Shown here: in pieces, positions 7,369-13,391 of the stretch
How positions within the stretch are numbered: position 1 is the stretch's first letter
Layout: the number at the start of each line of letters is the position of its first letter
Assembly: GCA_964510065.1 (NCBI GenBank)
Contig: CAZEAC010000056.1
Coordinates: 1-27,144, forward strand
Origin: CAZEAC01 sp964510065
GTDB taxonomy: Bacteria; Bdellovibrionota_C; UBA2361; CAIXSY01
DNA: 27,144 bases
Direction of reading: 5' to 3'
The notes under the pieces: model-generated
What the model saw: only the letters and a program-made list of their open reading frames with translations
The model's database searches: none
Told to the model about the DNA's origin: nothing
Position numbers and translations under genes: made by a program

Positions 7369-8700
7369 ATGTCTAACAGCATTTTGAATGACCCGCATTC
7401 GTCCGCTCTCCCATTTGGCACATCTAATCCGCGCTCGTTACTAGCATCGCGCATTCGATCAACATTTGGCCGGAGTGCAGCTCTAAGCACTGCCACTTTT
7501 CCCGAGAACCGGGCGCGCCAGGAATACGCCAGCGAATCCGTAGTTTTTCGTACGGTAAGCGCGCCGCACTCACTTGAACAGCGTACATCACGGCATGCAC
7601 CGCTATCGCCGCAGCTGCGGGTATTATCGAAAGACTCTGAACGTATCACGCTCCATAATATCATCGCGGCAATTTTCGATGTCGATGAGACCCTTGTCGC
7701 GAACACTGGACATAAACTGCATGATGGTCCCGATGGTCGATTTAGTTTCATCTATCGTGAGGAATATAAGCATCATACCGGAAATGACCCTAGGATTAGC
7801 GACGATGAATGGCACGGCGAGGAATACATGGGCAGTCTCGCCGGGAAATCGGAATTAGCAATCTGCACTGAGCTCGCCGATAAACTCTCGGCAAAAATTA
7901 GCAATTCACTTCAACAGAACGTGCAGGTCCGCGCTCAGGACCTTGCGCTGCGTCTTAAAAACTATTTTGCGAATGAAGAGATTCGCGAAAGAAAACTTAA
8001 AGAGATCGAGCTCGTTCCTTTTGTAAAGGATCTTCTCGGGCGGATAGACGCAGCAAATGTAACTATTGCCGCATGCACTGCGAGTGGCGCACACGTTGTA
8101 GATTACGTGGCGAGCCATTTTGGCTTGCACCACTACATTCCGCCAGAAAGATTTCAGTACTCAGCGATAAAACGCGCTGACAGCCGGCATGACTACCGCG
8201 GCCGAGATGTCGATAATGCACGCCGTAAGACCAGCGTCCGCTACGCGTCGGAGGATCCAGAGACTCCTCGATCGGCGCATCCGCGGCAGACAGTTATGTT
8301 TGGCGATTCAGCGAATGACGTATTTTCGGCCGCGGCCGCTGGTATTCCAGTCGTGGTGATTCGACCACCGGTGCGACAAGACGCAAGCGATGATGAATTC
8401 GCGACGGCCGTCACAAAGCTCACTCGCAGCATCGAAAAAACAGTGGCCGCGAATTGGAAGCGCCGTGAAGGGACGCAGAGGGAAGGTGCCGAGCGCACGT
8501 ATCGAACAGGCCCCGAAGCGGTGCAGATCATTATTGTGCGAAGCTTTGATCAGGTGCTAATTGGCCAACGTCCAGATAGCCGGCCGGTGTTGGCAGATGA
8601 CAGAATATCAATGCTGCACGAACTTATTGTCGAATACCCGAAATTAGACAATCGCGGCGGGCTGTTCAACTCGGGGGACGCGCCATGCATCTCTAATTAG
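7369..8700 (+). CDS. HAD-superfamily hydrolase with long N-terminal extension
   Basis: The 443-residue protein carries the four HAD motifs: motif I FDVDETLVAN (nucleophile Asp104, acid/base Asp106), motif II Thr237 in AACTASGA, a motif III Lys/Arg in the QYSAIKRAD region, and motif IV MFGDSANDVFSAAAAGIPVV (Asp313, Asp317). It is therefore a Mg-dependent phosphatase or phosphotransferase, with an alpha-helical cap between motifs I and II. The first about 100 residues are Ser/Arg-rich, low in hydrophobics and match nothing I know. About 100 residues follow motif IV, including a strand-rich VQIIIVRSFDQVLIGQRP. ATG 7369 is preceded by GGAGGGGAG 12-16 nt upstream. An in-frame TTG at 7300 would add 23 hydrophobic residues but has no ribosome-binding site. 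Substrate unknown. Confidence 0.8.
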   Translation: MSNSILNDPHSSALPFGTSNPRSLLASRIRSTFGRSAALSTATFPENRARQEYASESVVFRTVSAPHSLEQRTSRHAPLSPQLRVLSKDSERITLHNIIAAIFDVDETLVANTGHKLHDGPDGRFSFIYREEYKHHTGNDPRISDDEWHGEEYMGSLAGKSELAICTELADKLSAKISNSLQQNVQVRAQDLALRLKNYFANEEIRERKLKEIELVPFVKDLLGRIDAANVTIAACTASGAHVVDYVASHFGLHHYIPPERFQYSAIKRADSRHDYRGRDVDNARRKTSVRYASEDPETPRSAHPRQTVMFGDSANDVFSAAAAGIPVVVIRPPVRQDASDDEFATAVTKLTRSIEKTVAANWKRREGTQREGAERTYRTGPEAVQIIIVRSFDQVLIGQRPDSRPVLADDRISMLHELIVEYPKLDNRGGLFNSGDAPCISN

Positions 8701-8783
8701 TCTCTGCCATTTTTTATCAAGTGGACAGAAACTAATTAATTCGCAAAACAGCCTGAGCTTCCGGGATTAAAGCAAGATAGCGG

Positions 8784-9092
8784 CTATCGTGCCAGCGGAT
8801 ACGCTTGTTTTAATCGCCGAATGGTTGCGGAGCGCAAAAATTTTTCGCAGAGCTTCCTTGCAAATGCACTCTCACTGGCAGTACTTGTCCCGATAGCTCG
8901 CTCTTTTACCTCCAAGATATCCAGTAATGCACTCTCGCGGCTCAGCGTCCCCTTCCCTGGGATCTCCACGCTTCCTCTCGATATTGCCTCGCGAAGCTGC
9001 TCTTTCGTAAAACAAAATTCGTCTTCATGTCCAAGCGCAAATCGAAGCAGACTCTGCTCAACCGCGGTAATATCAACGCGAGGCTGACGCAC
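8784..9092 (-). CDS. Small hypothetical protein downstream of the cupin-like gene
   Basis: About 102 residues, not recognised. It looks helical (VEQSLLRFALGHEDEFC, FARKLCEKFLRSATIRRLK) with a basic C-terminus and no membrane segment. The start is uncertain. GTG at 9092 lies 19 nt after the upstream stop with GAGAGG just before it. The frame is open further to a TTG at 9191, overlapping the cupin-like gene, but that part reads as a shadow (Cys- and Arg-rich). It is the last gene of a three-gene minus-strand group. A frameshifted tail of the upstream protein was considered, but that protein ends where its family normally ends. Confidence 0.55.
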   Translation of the reverse strand: MRQPRVDITAVEQSLLRFALGHEDEFCFTKEQLREAISRGSVEIPGKGTLSRESALLDILEVKERAIGTSTASESAFARKLCEKFLRSATIRRLKQAYPLAR

Positions 9093-9111
9093 ACCCTCTC
9101 GAGCACCACAC

Positions 9112-9786
9112 CTATACCGGCACAAATTGGAAATGAAGATCTCCGTCCATTCCAAGGTGGTCGCTGCTTGTCTCGAACAGCAGAATTCCAAAACCTACTA
9201 CACAGTGCCACGGCCCGAAATCATTCTTTGCGACCGGATTTAACTCAATCCGACTCAAGGTTCCTTTTTGATTTCCCGGGAGGAGAATAGATCCTCGAAG
9301 CTCGCCTGCGTTTGCGCCCGGAGCGAGTATAAACCCAGCCCCCTGTTCTACGACGAGCGTTTCTTCCTTGTATCGGTGCCTCTCCAAAGCCAGGTATCCA
9401 CCATCCTTAACCGCAAGCCACTTGTGTACGAGCTCACCTCGGTAAGGTTTCGGTACGTGCCCGGGAGCAAGCCGAATCGGCTCGCGATCGCGAATCAGCA
9501 CCCCGCCCCACGACGTGACAATGCTTCCACCAGATGAAGTGACCGGATTATGCTCGCCAATCTTCGCAAGCGTCTCGCGGAGCAGAGGACAGCCGTACTT
9601 ATCTGCACCGACATGCGTATGCCAGGCCCGAATTACAGCCTTGCAATACTGATTGAAGCTGGCTTCACCATGGAAGCCTCGAAGTTGAGATAGTGCGGAC
9701 ACAAACGGCACAAACTCACTCGCGACATCCTGGGGAACGCTGACTTTAAATTCATGTGCAGGCGTAACGGCAACTGGAACTCCCAT
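9112..9786 (-). CDS. Cupin-fold protein resembling mannose-6-phosphate isomerase-like proteins
   Basis: The 224-residue protein has a C-terminal half that reads like a single-domain cupin: VHKWLAVKDGGYLALERHRY and KEETLVVEQGAGFILAPG form the first motif region, PWHCVVGFGILLFE the second, and the end (GMDGDLHFQFVPV) fits the usual close of this group. The N-terminal 100 residues (AVIRAWHTHVGADKYGCPLL and others) are unassigned. Usual cupin His ligands are only partly present (His in ERHRY, His in PWHCV), so metal binding and catalysis are uncertain. The ATG has a good ribosome-binding site (GGAGGAT, about 7 nt). A 180-bp palindromic element now separates it from the 276-aa gene upstream; without that insert the two genes would be 14 nt apart. 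Confidence 0.65.
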   Translation of the reverse strand: MGVPVAVTPAHEFKVSVPQDVASEFVPFVSALSQLRGFHGEASFNQYCKAVIRAWHTHVGADKYGCPLLRETLAKIGEHNPVTSSGGSIVTSWGGVLIRDREPIRLAPGHVPKPYRGELVHKWLAVKDGGYLALERHRYKEETLVVEQGAGFILAPGANAGELRGSILLPGNQKGTLSRIELNPVAKNDFGPWHCVVGFGILLFETSSDHLGMDGDLHFQFVPV

Positions 9787-9800
9787 GTCTATCCTCCGGA

Positions 9801-9804
9801 CTAA
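9801..9804. repeat. Target-site duplication CTAA, left copy
   Basis: The matching copy is at 9985-9988. The right copy supplies the TAG stop of the 276-aa gene on the minus strand. Confidence 0.65.
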
Positions 9805-9984
9805 GGAACCTCTGAAAAACTATGCATTTCGTCTTCGCTGGCCTTTCGGCGATCTTTGCGAGAAAACATGCCGGGAAAATACTCGAAATAGCCCTGCTAT
9901 TCCTGCGTTTTTCCCGGCATATTTTCTCGCAAATCTCATCCAAAATTCCAGCAAATCCAAAACGCATAGTTTTTCAGAGGTTCC
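9805..9984. mobile_element. 180-bp MITE-like palindromic element
   Basis: The ends 9805-9825 and 9964-9984 are perfect 21-bp inverted repeats (GGAACCTCTGAAAAACTATG plus C). The homology continues inward with a few mismatches: about 9858-9879 pairs with the complementary segment before 9940, including a shared GAGAAAA and TGCCGGGAAAA. The centre is AATAGC-CCT-GCTATT. The whole 180 bp can therefore fold into one long hairpin. It is flanked on both sides by CTAA (9801-9804 and 9985-9988), a 4-bp target duplication. It encodes no protein, so movement would need a transposase in trans. Both strands carry accidental open frames. Confidence 0.8.
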
Positions 9985-10815
9985 CTAATTAAAAGCTGCG
10001 AGACGGCGCTCTTCGCCAACCCGCTGTTCTCGATCCTGCTGCAATCGGACTCGGATCTCTTCAAGCGCTTCCAAGTTCTGCTCTGAAATTCGCGCGGAAT
10101 GGAGTGCCTCTCGCAATTCACCTTTTGCGATGTGAATAGGGCGGCGTAGCTCCGATAGCGCAGCTTCCATATTGTCACGAAGTGGTGCCTCATGACTTGC
10201 ACATCTTTGAAGCACACTGCGCCACACCTGAATGATCGAATCTTCAGTCCTGGCAACAAATTCATCTACGCTGCGCTTTACAAGCAGGCGTGCTTCGGAT
10301 TGTTTTTCATTCAATCCCGGCATATCAACATCGGCGAGCAAAGCTCCACTAAGGTAATTATGGGCGATCTGGAAGCTGTCCATAATCCGCTCCTTTCGAA
10401 TCTCGCTGCCTCGCTCCAAAGCAATTCTCGGCAAATTAATACCCGCTACACTAAGGAGTTCGCTCAATACATCGCTTCCCGATTTCACCACACGAACAAG
10501 GTGTGGCTGAATCGACGAACGCAGGAGCGCAAAGTAAGGATCAAAGGTCGTACCGGAGATGCAGTTATTCGCAATTGCGTTTATGACTTCCACCGATAAT
10601 TTTCGTTCCGAATTAATGTTTGCCGATGCATAACGAGGGGTGGAGGCCCACTCGGCGATGGCACGGCAGTAAAGCCGGATCGCCACGTGATAAGAGGCAG
10701 CGGCAACAATTTGCTCGGTAACACGGACACGAAGACTAGTGAATTCCTCTTTGCTAAATCCACGGAGCTCCTGCCGCTCAGGCGGGCCACTTAGATTTTG
10801 CGAGTTTGCATTCAT
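9985..10815 (-). CDS. Hypothetical 276-aa helical protein
   Basis: No family recognised. The protein is soluble and probably largely helical: an Arg/Glu-rich start (RQELRGFSKEEFTSLRVRV), a central helix-rich region, and a long charged C-terminal segment that looks coiled-coil (LEALEEIRVRLQQDREQRVG, then EERRLAAFN). The stop TAG at 9987-9985 is the target duplication of the MITE, so the last codon and stop survived the insertion unchanged. ATG 10815 has AGAG/GAGG stretches upstream but no ideal ribosome-binding site. Before the MITE arrived the cupin-like gene would have followed after 14 nt, so the two probably work together. Confidence 0.72.
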   Translation of the reverse strand: MNANSQNLSGPPERQELRGFSKEEFTSLRVRVTEQIVAAASYHVAIRLYCRAIAEWASTPRYASANINSERKLSVEVINAIANNCISGTTFDPYFALLRSSIQPHLVRVVKSGSDVLSELLSVAGINLPRIALERGSEIRKERIMDSFQIAHNYLSGALLADVDMPGLNEKQSEARLLVKRSVDEFVARTEDSIIQVWRSVLQRCASHEAPLRDNMEAALSELRRPIHIAKGELREALHSARISEQNLEALEEIRVRLQQDREQRVGEERRLAAFN

Positions 10816-11020
10816 GCCTCAGCATCTCTCTAGTAGGGACACACGTTCAACACAGGAATAGAATTGTAAATGTAGAATCAGCGAAGGAACACTGGGCCCT
10901 CATCGTAGCGAAGCTCTTTGAGTATTTCAAGGAACTCGATTTTTCTCAATTATTTCAATGACTAACGCAAACTTAACAGGTAACTACATTAAAGGTGAGT
11001 AGCTTTTTCCCGATCTCGGT
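10816..11020. other. Intergenic region
   Basis: Gene-free. Its right part is A+T-rich and it must hold the promoter of the minus-strand 276-aa gene, but no box pair stands out. Confidence 0.35.
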
Positions 11021-11070
11021 GACCTCTGTGGTTTAAATTAAAAACCACAGAGCGCACAGAGGTTCCCTAA
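11021..11070. repeat. CTCTGTG-type palindromic repeat, degenerate copy
   Basis: CTCTGTGGTTT at 11024-11034 pairs exactly with AAACCACAGAG at 11042-11052. The right arm continues CGCACAGAGGTTCCCTAA. It is related to the perfect 31-bp repeat at 22909-22979 (same ACCTCTGTG and CTGTGGTTTA words). Its last 14 nt (CAGAGGTTCCCTAA, 11057-11070) are identical to the right end of the MITE (9975-9988). It lies directly downstream of the CBS gene and contains its stop codon, so it may act as a terminator. Confidence 0.7.
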
Positions 11071-11534
11071 GTAATCGCTTTGAGCAGATCGAGCGTCGAA
11101 AGTATTCCAACCACTTTTCGCGTGCTTTGCCCGTCGACAACCACAACGCGGTGTACTTTGTGCTCGACCATTCGTCGTGCAGCGCTGACAATTGTATCAT
11201 CCGCCGCCACGGCAATTGCCCCCTGGCACATCGCGTCCTCAACAGTCTTGTTAAGGATCCCAGTATCGGAGGGCGCGCCAAATTCGCCTTCGACAAATGG
11301 CAACCCCACGAAGAAGGTTCCCTCTGAAAAATCCGCAAAGGGGCCACGAAATGCCTCACGCGCAAGATCCACCTGCGAAAGCACACCTATTAAAATCCCT
11401 TGGGCATCCACCACGGGCGCGCCACTAATTCTATGTTTAAGAAACATCGCAGCTGCCGAATGAAGGGGCATCTCCGCGGTGAGTACGATAGGTTGCGCAG
11501 TCATGAAGTCGCTTACCATTAAAGTCGTTTTCAT
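11067..11534 (-). CDS. Two-CBS-domain protein
   Basis: The 155-residue protein is almost entirely a CBS pair. CBS1 covers about residues 6-60 (DFMTAQPIVLTAEMPLHSAA, GVLSQVDLARE) and CBS2 about 97-155 (EDAMCQGAIAVAADDTIVSA, VVGILSTLDLLKAI). Such stand-alone pairs bind adenine nucleotides (AMP, ATP, SAM) and act as energy or ligand sensors for partner proteins. The start is ATG 11534, with AGGAAGGGA 5 nt upstream; the frame is open further upstream but runs into the macro-domain gene. It is 17 nt downstream of that gene, so the two form an operon. The stop codon lies inside a palindromic repeat. Confidence 0.9.
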   Translation of the reverse strand: MKTTLMVSDFMTAQPIVLTAEMPLHSAAAMFLKHRISGAPVVDAQGILIGVLSQVDLAREAFRGPFADFSEGTFFVGLPFVEGEFGAPSDTGILNKTVEDAMCQGAIAVAADDTIVSAARRMVEHKVHRVVVVDGQSTRKVVGILSTLDLLKAIT

Positions 11535-11551
11535 TGCGATCCCTTCCTCTT

Positions 11552-12040
11552 CTACTGCTCTTTTGCCTCGACCCCACGTCGATATGTTGAATAAACAACC
11601 ACACGACAATTCTCAATATCTTCAAGATGCTTCTTAATAAGCGGCTGCACATCTTTCCATTCCAGCCCCCCCACTCCAGTCGCAAGCCGCGGAAGCGCAA
11701 TCGACTCAATCTTCGCCTCGATCACAAGTTTTCGTAGATCTCGGAGCGCCTGGTGCACGTACTCAACATGCGCCGGTCCAGGGTGCTGCCCCGTGCTACG
11801 CGGAGGCTCCTGCGTGATCAAATTGATAATTTGCTTTCCGCCAGCGCCCTGCCATACCCATAGGGTGCCGGGCTTAGGATGTTCAATTTTGCAGTAGTGT
11901 CGAAAATCCTTGGCGAGCGCCGGCCATTCCTTTCGCAACGCTAACGCAAGCTCCGACTTGAAATCATCGTCGACGCCTACTCCGTGGACAATCGCGCGGC
12001 ACTTACTCAAAAGTATATCCCCCGTTACTTCGTAAATCAT
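11552..12040 (-). CDS. Stand-alone macro domain protein
   Basis: The 162-residue protein has the macro-domain outline: MIYEVTGDILLSKCRAIVHG at the start, GTLWVWQGAGGKQIINLITQ in the middle, and the ALPRLATGVGGLEWKDVQPL loop that contacts the distal ribose/phosphates. Macro domains bind ADP-ribose and often hydrolyse it from proteins, nucleic acids or O-acetyl-ADP-ribose. In this subgroup the usual N-A-x-N start motif is replaced (VHGVGVDDDF), so catalysis may differ from MacroD enzymes. It resembles DarG/POA1-like domains in the ALPRLATGVGGL loop, but no DarT toxin is adjacent. The ribosome-binding site GGGGAG is 7 nt upstream of the ATG. It is transcribed with the CBS gene; both proteins bind adenosine-based ligands. 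Confidence 0.88.
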   Translation of the reverse strand: MIYEVTGDILLSKCRAIVHGVGVDDDFKSELALALRKEWPALAKDFRHYCKIEHPKPGTLWVWQGAGGKQIINLITQEPPRSTGQHPGPAHVEYVHQALRDLRKLVIEAKIESIALPRLATGVGGLEWKDVQPLIKKHLEDIENCRVVVYSTYRRGVEAKEQ

Positions 12041-12072
12041 AGGCTTCTCCCCAGTTCTCTATTTACCTCTTT

Positions 12073-12101
12073 ATCTTAACGCGTGCCGCCAAGAGAATCA
12101 A
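12073..12101 (-). promoter_or_regulatory. Candidate sigma-70 promoter of the macro-CBS operon
   Basis: On the minus strand TTGATT (12101-12096), a 17-nt spacer and TAAGAT (12078-12073) match four of six bases in each box. The ATG lies about 33 nt further on. The -35 box overlaps a 7-bp hairpin (AATCAAA/TTTGATT). Confidence 0.4.
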
Positions 12102-12191
12102 AAGTCGAATTTGATTTCTTGAATTAAACACTCATCTACTAAAGATGCCCCGTTCGCGCGATGCTCGAATTCCGAGCGATGCTTCGGAGCT

Positions 12192-13091
12192 TCAGGGGAC
12201 ATGAAAATTTCTAATTTCTTCCAGAGTCAACGCCGTCATTCCACCTTTAGTAGTGGCCACAGCCGCACCGACACTATTTCCAAATGAGCAGCAACGTTCG
12301 ATCGGCGCGCCATCGAGGTAGCAATACAGGAACCCCGCAGTAAAGGCATCTCCCGATCCAATCGTATCCACCACACTCACTGCGATGCCTGGAATATTTA
12401 TCTGGGAGCCTCGGCTATCACGGGCGTACACACCCCTTTCACCTTTAGTAATAAGACAGATAGAAATATTAAATTTTTGAATGATCTTCTTTGAAAAATC
12501 TTCCGGACCAGTCACAACAATCCCCAAGAGCTCAGCGACCGGGCGCACTTCTTCGTCATTCAACTTGAGAATGTCCGCATACTCGAGAGACCTGCTCACG
12601 GTTTCAGGGGAGAAACAATCTTTTCGTAGGTTGATATCAAGGAGCTTCGTCGCCTCAGGTGCCGCCTCAAGAAGTTTATACAGCGTCTCGCGACTCTGTT
12701 TCTCGCGTTGCACCAAAGTGCCGTAACAAATTACCGATGCCTCGGCGGCCAAAGTACGAAGCTCGGGGGTGAACTCAATGAAATCATAAGCTACCCCCTT
12801 ATTGATCACATAGCTTGGAGCACCCTTCGCAGAGAGAGTGACCTCAACGGTCCCAGTCGGATTTTTTGGATCGATCTGGATTGTATCAGTGGAGACCCCG
12901 CGTTTTTGAAGCTCTGCGATAACCTCGCGGCCGAGCGCATCGTCACCTACCCGGCTCAACATTGACACATTCACTCCGAACGAACTCAGCCGAAACGCAA
13001 AATTCGCCGGCGCCCCGCCTAGTACCTTACCGCTCGGGAGAAGATCCCAAAGTATCTCGCCATACGCTAAAACATTCTTATGTTCTGCCAT
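12192..13091 (-). CDS. PfkB-family sugar kinase, fructokinase-like
   Basis: The 299-residue ribokinase-fold enzyme phosphorylates a sugar with ATP. The substrate-side motif GGAPANFAFRLSSFG lies at 25-39. The PfkB signature 2 is VDTIGSGDAFTAGF at about 241-254, with Asp248 as catalytic base and the anion hole at GSGD. Length and the GEILWDLLP start are typical of fructokinases; a related sugar (2-keto-3-deoxygluconate, ribose) cannot be excluded. The ribosome-binding site GGAG is 5-6 nt before the ATG. It stands alone between gene-free stretches on both sides, apart from a putative small ORF 39 nt upstream. No transporter or regulator is adjacent. Confidence 0.9.
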   Translation of the reverse strand: MAEHKNVLAYGEILWDLLPSGKVLGGAPANFAFRLSSFGVNVSMLSRVGDDALGREVIAELQKRGVSTDTIQIDPKNPTGTVEVTLSAKGAPSYVINKGVAYDFIEFTPELRTLAAEASVICYGTLVQREKQSRETLYKLLEAAPEATKLLDINLRKDCFSPETVSRSLEYADILKLNDEEVRPVAELLGIVVTGPEDFSKKIIQKFNISICLITKGERGVYARDSRGSQINIPGIAVSVVDTIGSGDAFTAGFLYCYLDGAPIERCCSFGNSVGAAVATTKGGMTALTLEEIRNFHVP

Positions 13092-13130
13092 AACACTCCG
13101 TACGCGTCTGTTGAGCTACTATACATGCGC

Positions 13131-13295
13131 TTACTCGGTAAGCAAACCATAAAGCCTGGTCGTCCCGCAGCCTTCTGCTGAGGAGTCGTAATGCACCAAT
13201 TTCCTTGTAAAGCCTTGCGCCTGCGCCAAGGCTCCGGCAGACCTGGCACCGGACAGCGGCCGCAGCTTCACGTCTAGACCGGCGCCATTCGCCAT
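13131..13295 (-). CDS. Putative 54-aa small protein or structured leader upstream of the kinase
   Basis: The frame MANGAGLDVKLRPLSGARSA to ...TTRLYGLLTE-stop is open for 54 codons. Its ATG has a well-placed ribosome-binding site (GAGGAG, 7-nt spacer). It is clearly richer in G+C than its surroundings. I do not recognise the peptide. The ribosome-binding site is part of a perfect 10-bp inverted repeat whose other arm lies in codons 36-39 (13299-13308 against 13180-13189), and a 6-bp hairpin (GCCTTG/CAAGGC) lies between. The segment could therefore also be a non-coding structured RNA or kinase leader rather than a gene. Confidence 0.3.
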   Translation of the reverse strand: MANGAGLDVKLRPLSGARSAGALAQAQGFTRKLVHYDSSAEGCGTTRLYGLLTE

Positions 13296-13308
13296 GCGAC
13301 GACTCCTC
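13180..13308 (-). promoter_or_regulatory. 10-bp inverted repeat enclosing a ribosome-binding site
   Basis: GAGGAGTCGT (13180-13189) and ACGACTCCTC (13299-13308) are exact complements 109 nt apart. On the minus-strand transcript the 5' arm contains the GAGGAG ribosome-binding site of the 54-codon frame, so pairing would hide it. Confidence 0.4.
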
Positions 13309-13391
13309 GCGACGAAAGCTGTGAGAAGTTCAGGCTATGGGAGTGACCCTTGCGTTCGCGGCTACCTCGCATTAAAAATGTTATCAGTCAT

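Noticed and set aside
9092..9191. Frameshift joining the cupin-like gene to the small downstream gene
   Set aside because: The cupin-like protein ends where its family normally ends (GMDGDLHFQFVPV), and the extra upstream part of the second frame looks non-coding.
9752..9988. Open frames on both strands through the MITE
   Set aside because: They arise because the element is a palindrome. Both strands read nearly the same peptide (REPLKNYAF-like), and no RBS or family supports them.
11552..12040. DarTG toxin-antitoxin system
   Set aside because: The macro domain resembles DarG only in general motifs, and no DarT-like ADP-ribosyltransferase gene is adjacent.
13131..13312. SRP RNA, tmRNA, RNase P or cobalamin riboswitch in the GC-rich spacer
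   Set aside because: None of the conserved core sequences of these RNAs could be found on either strand.
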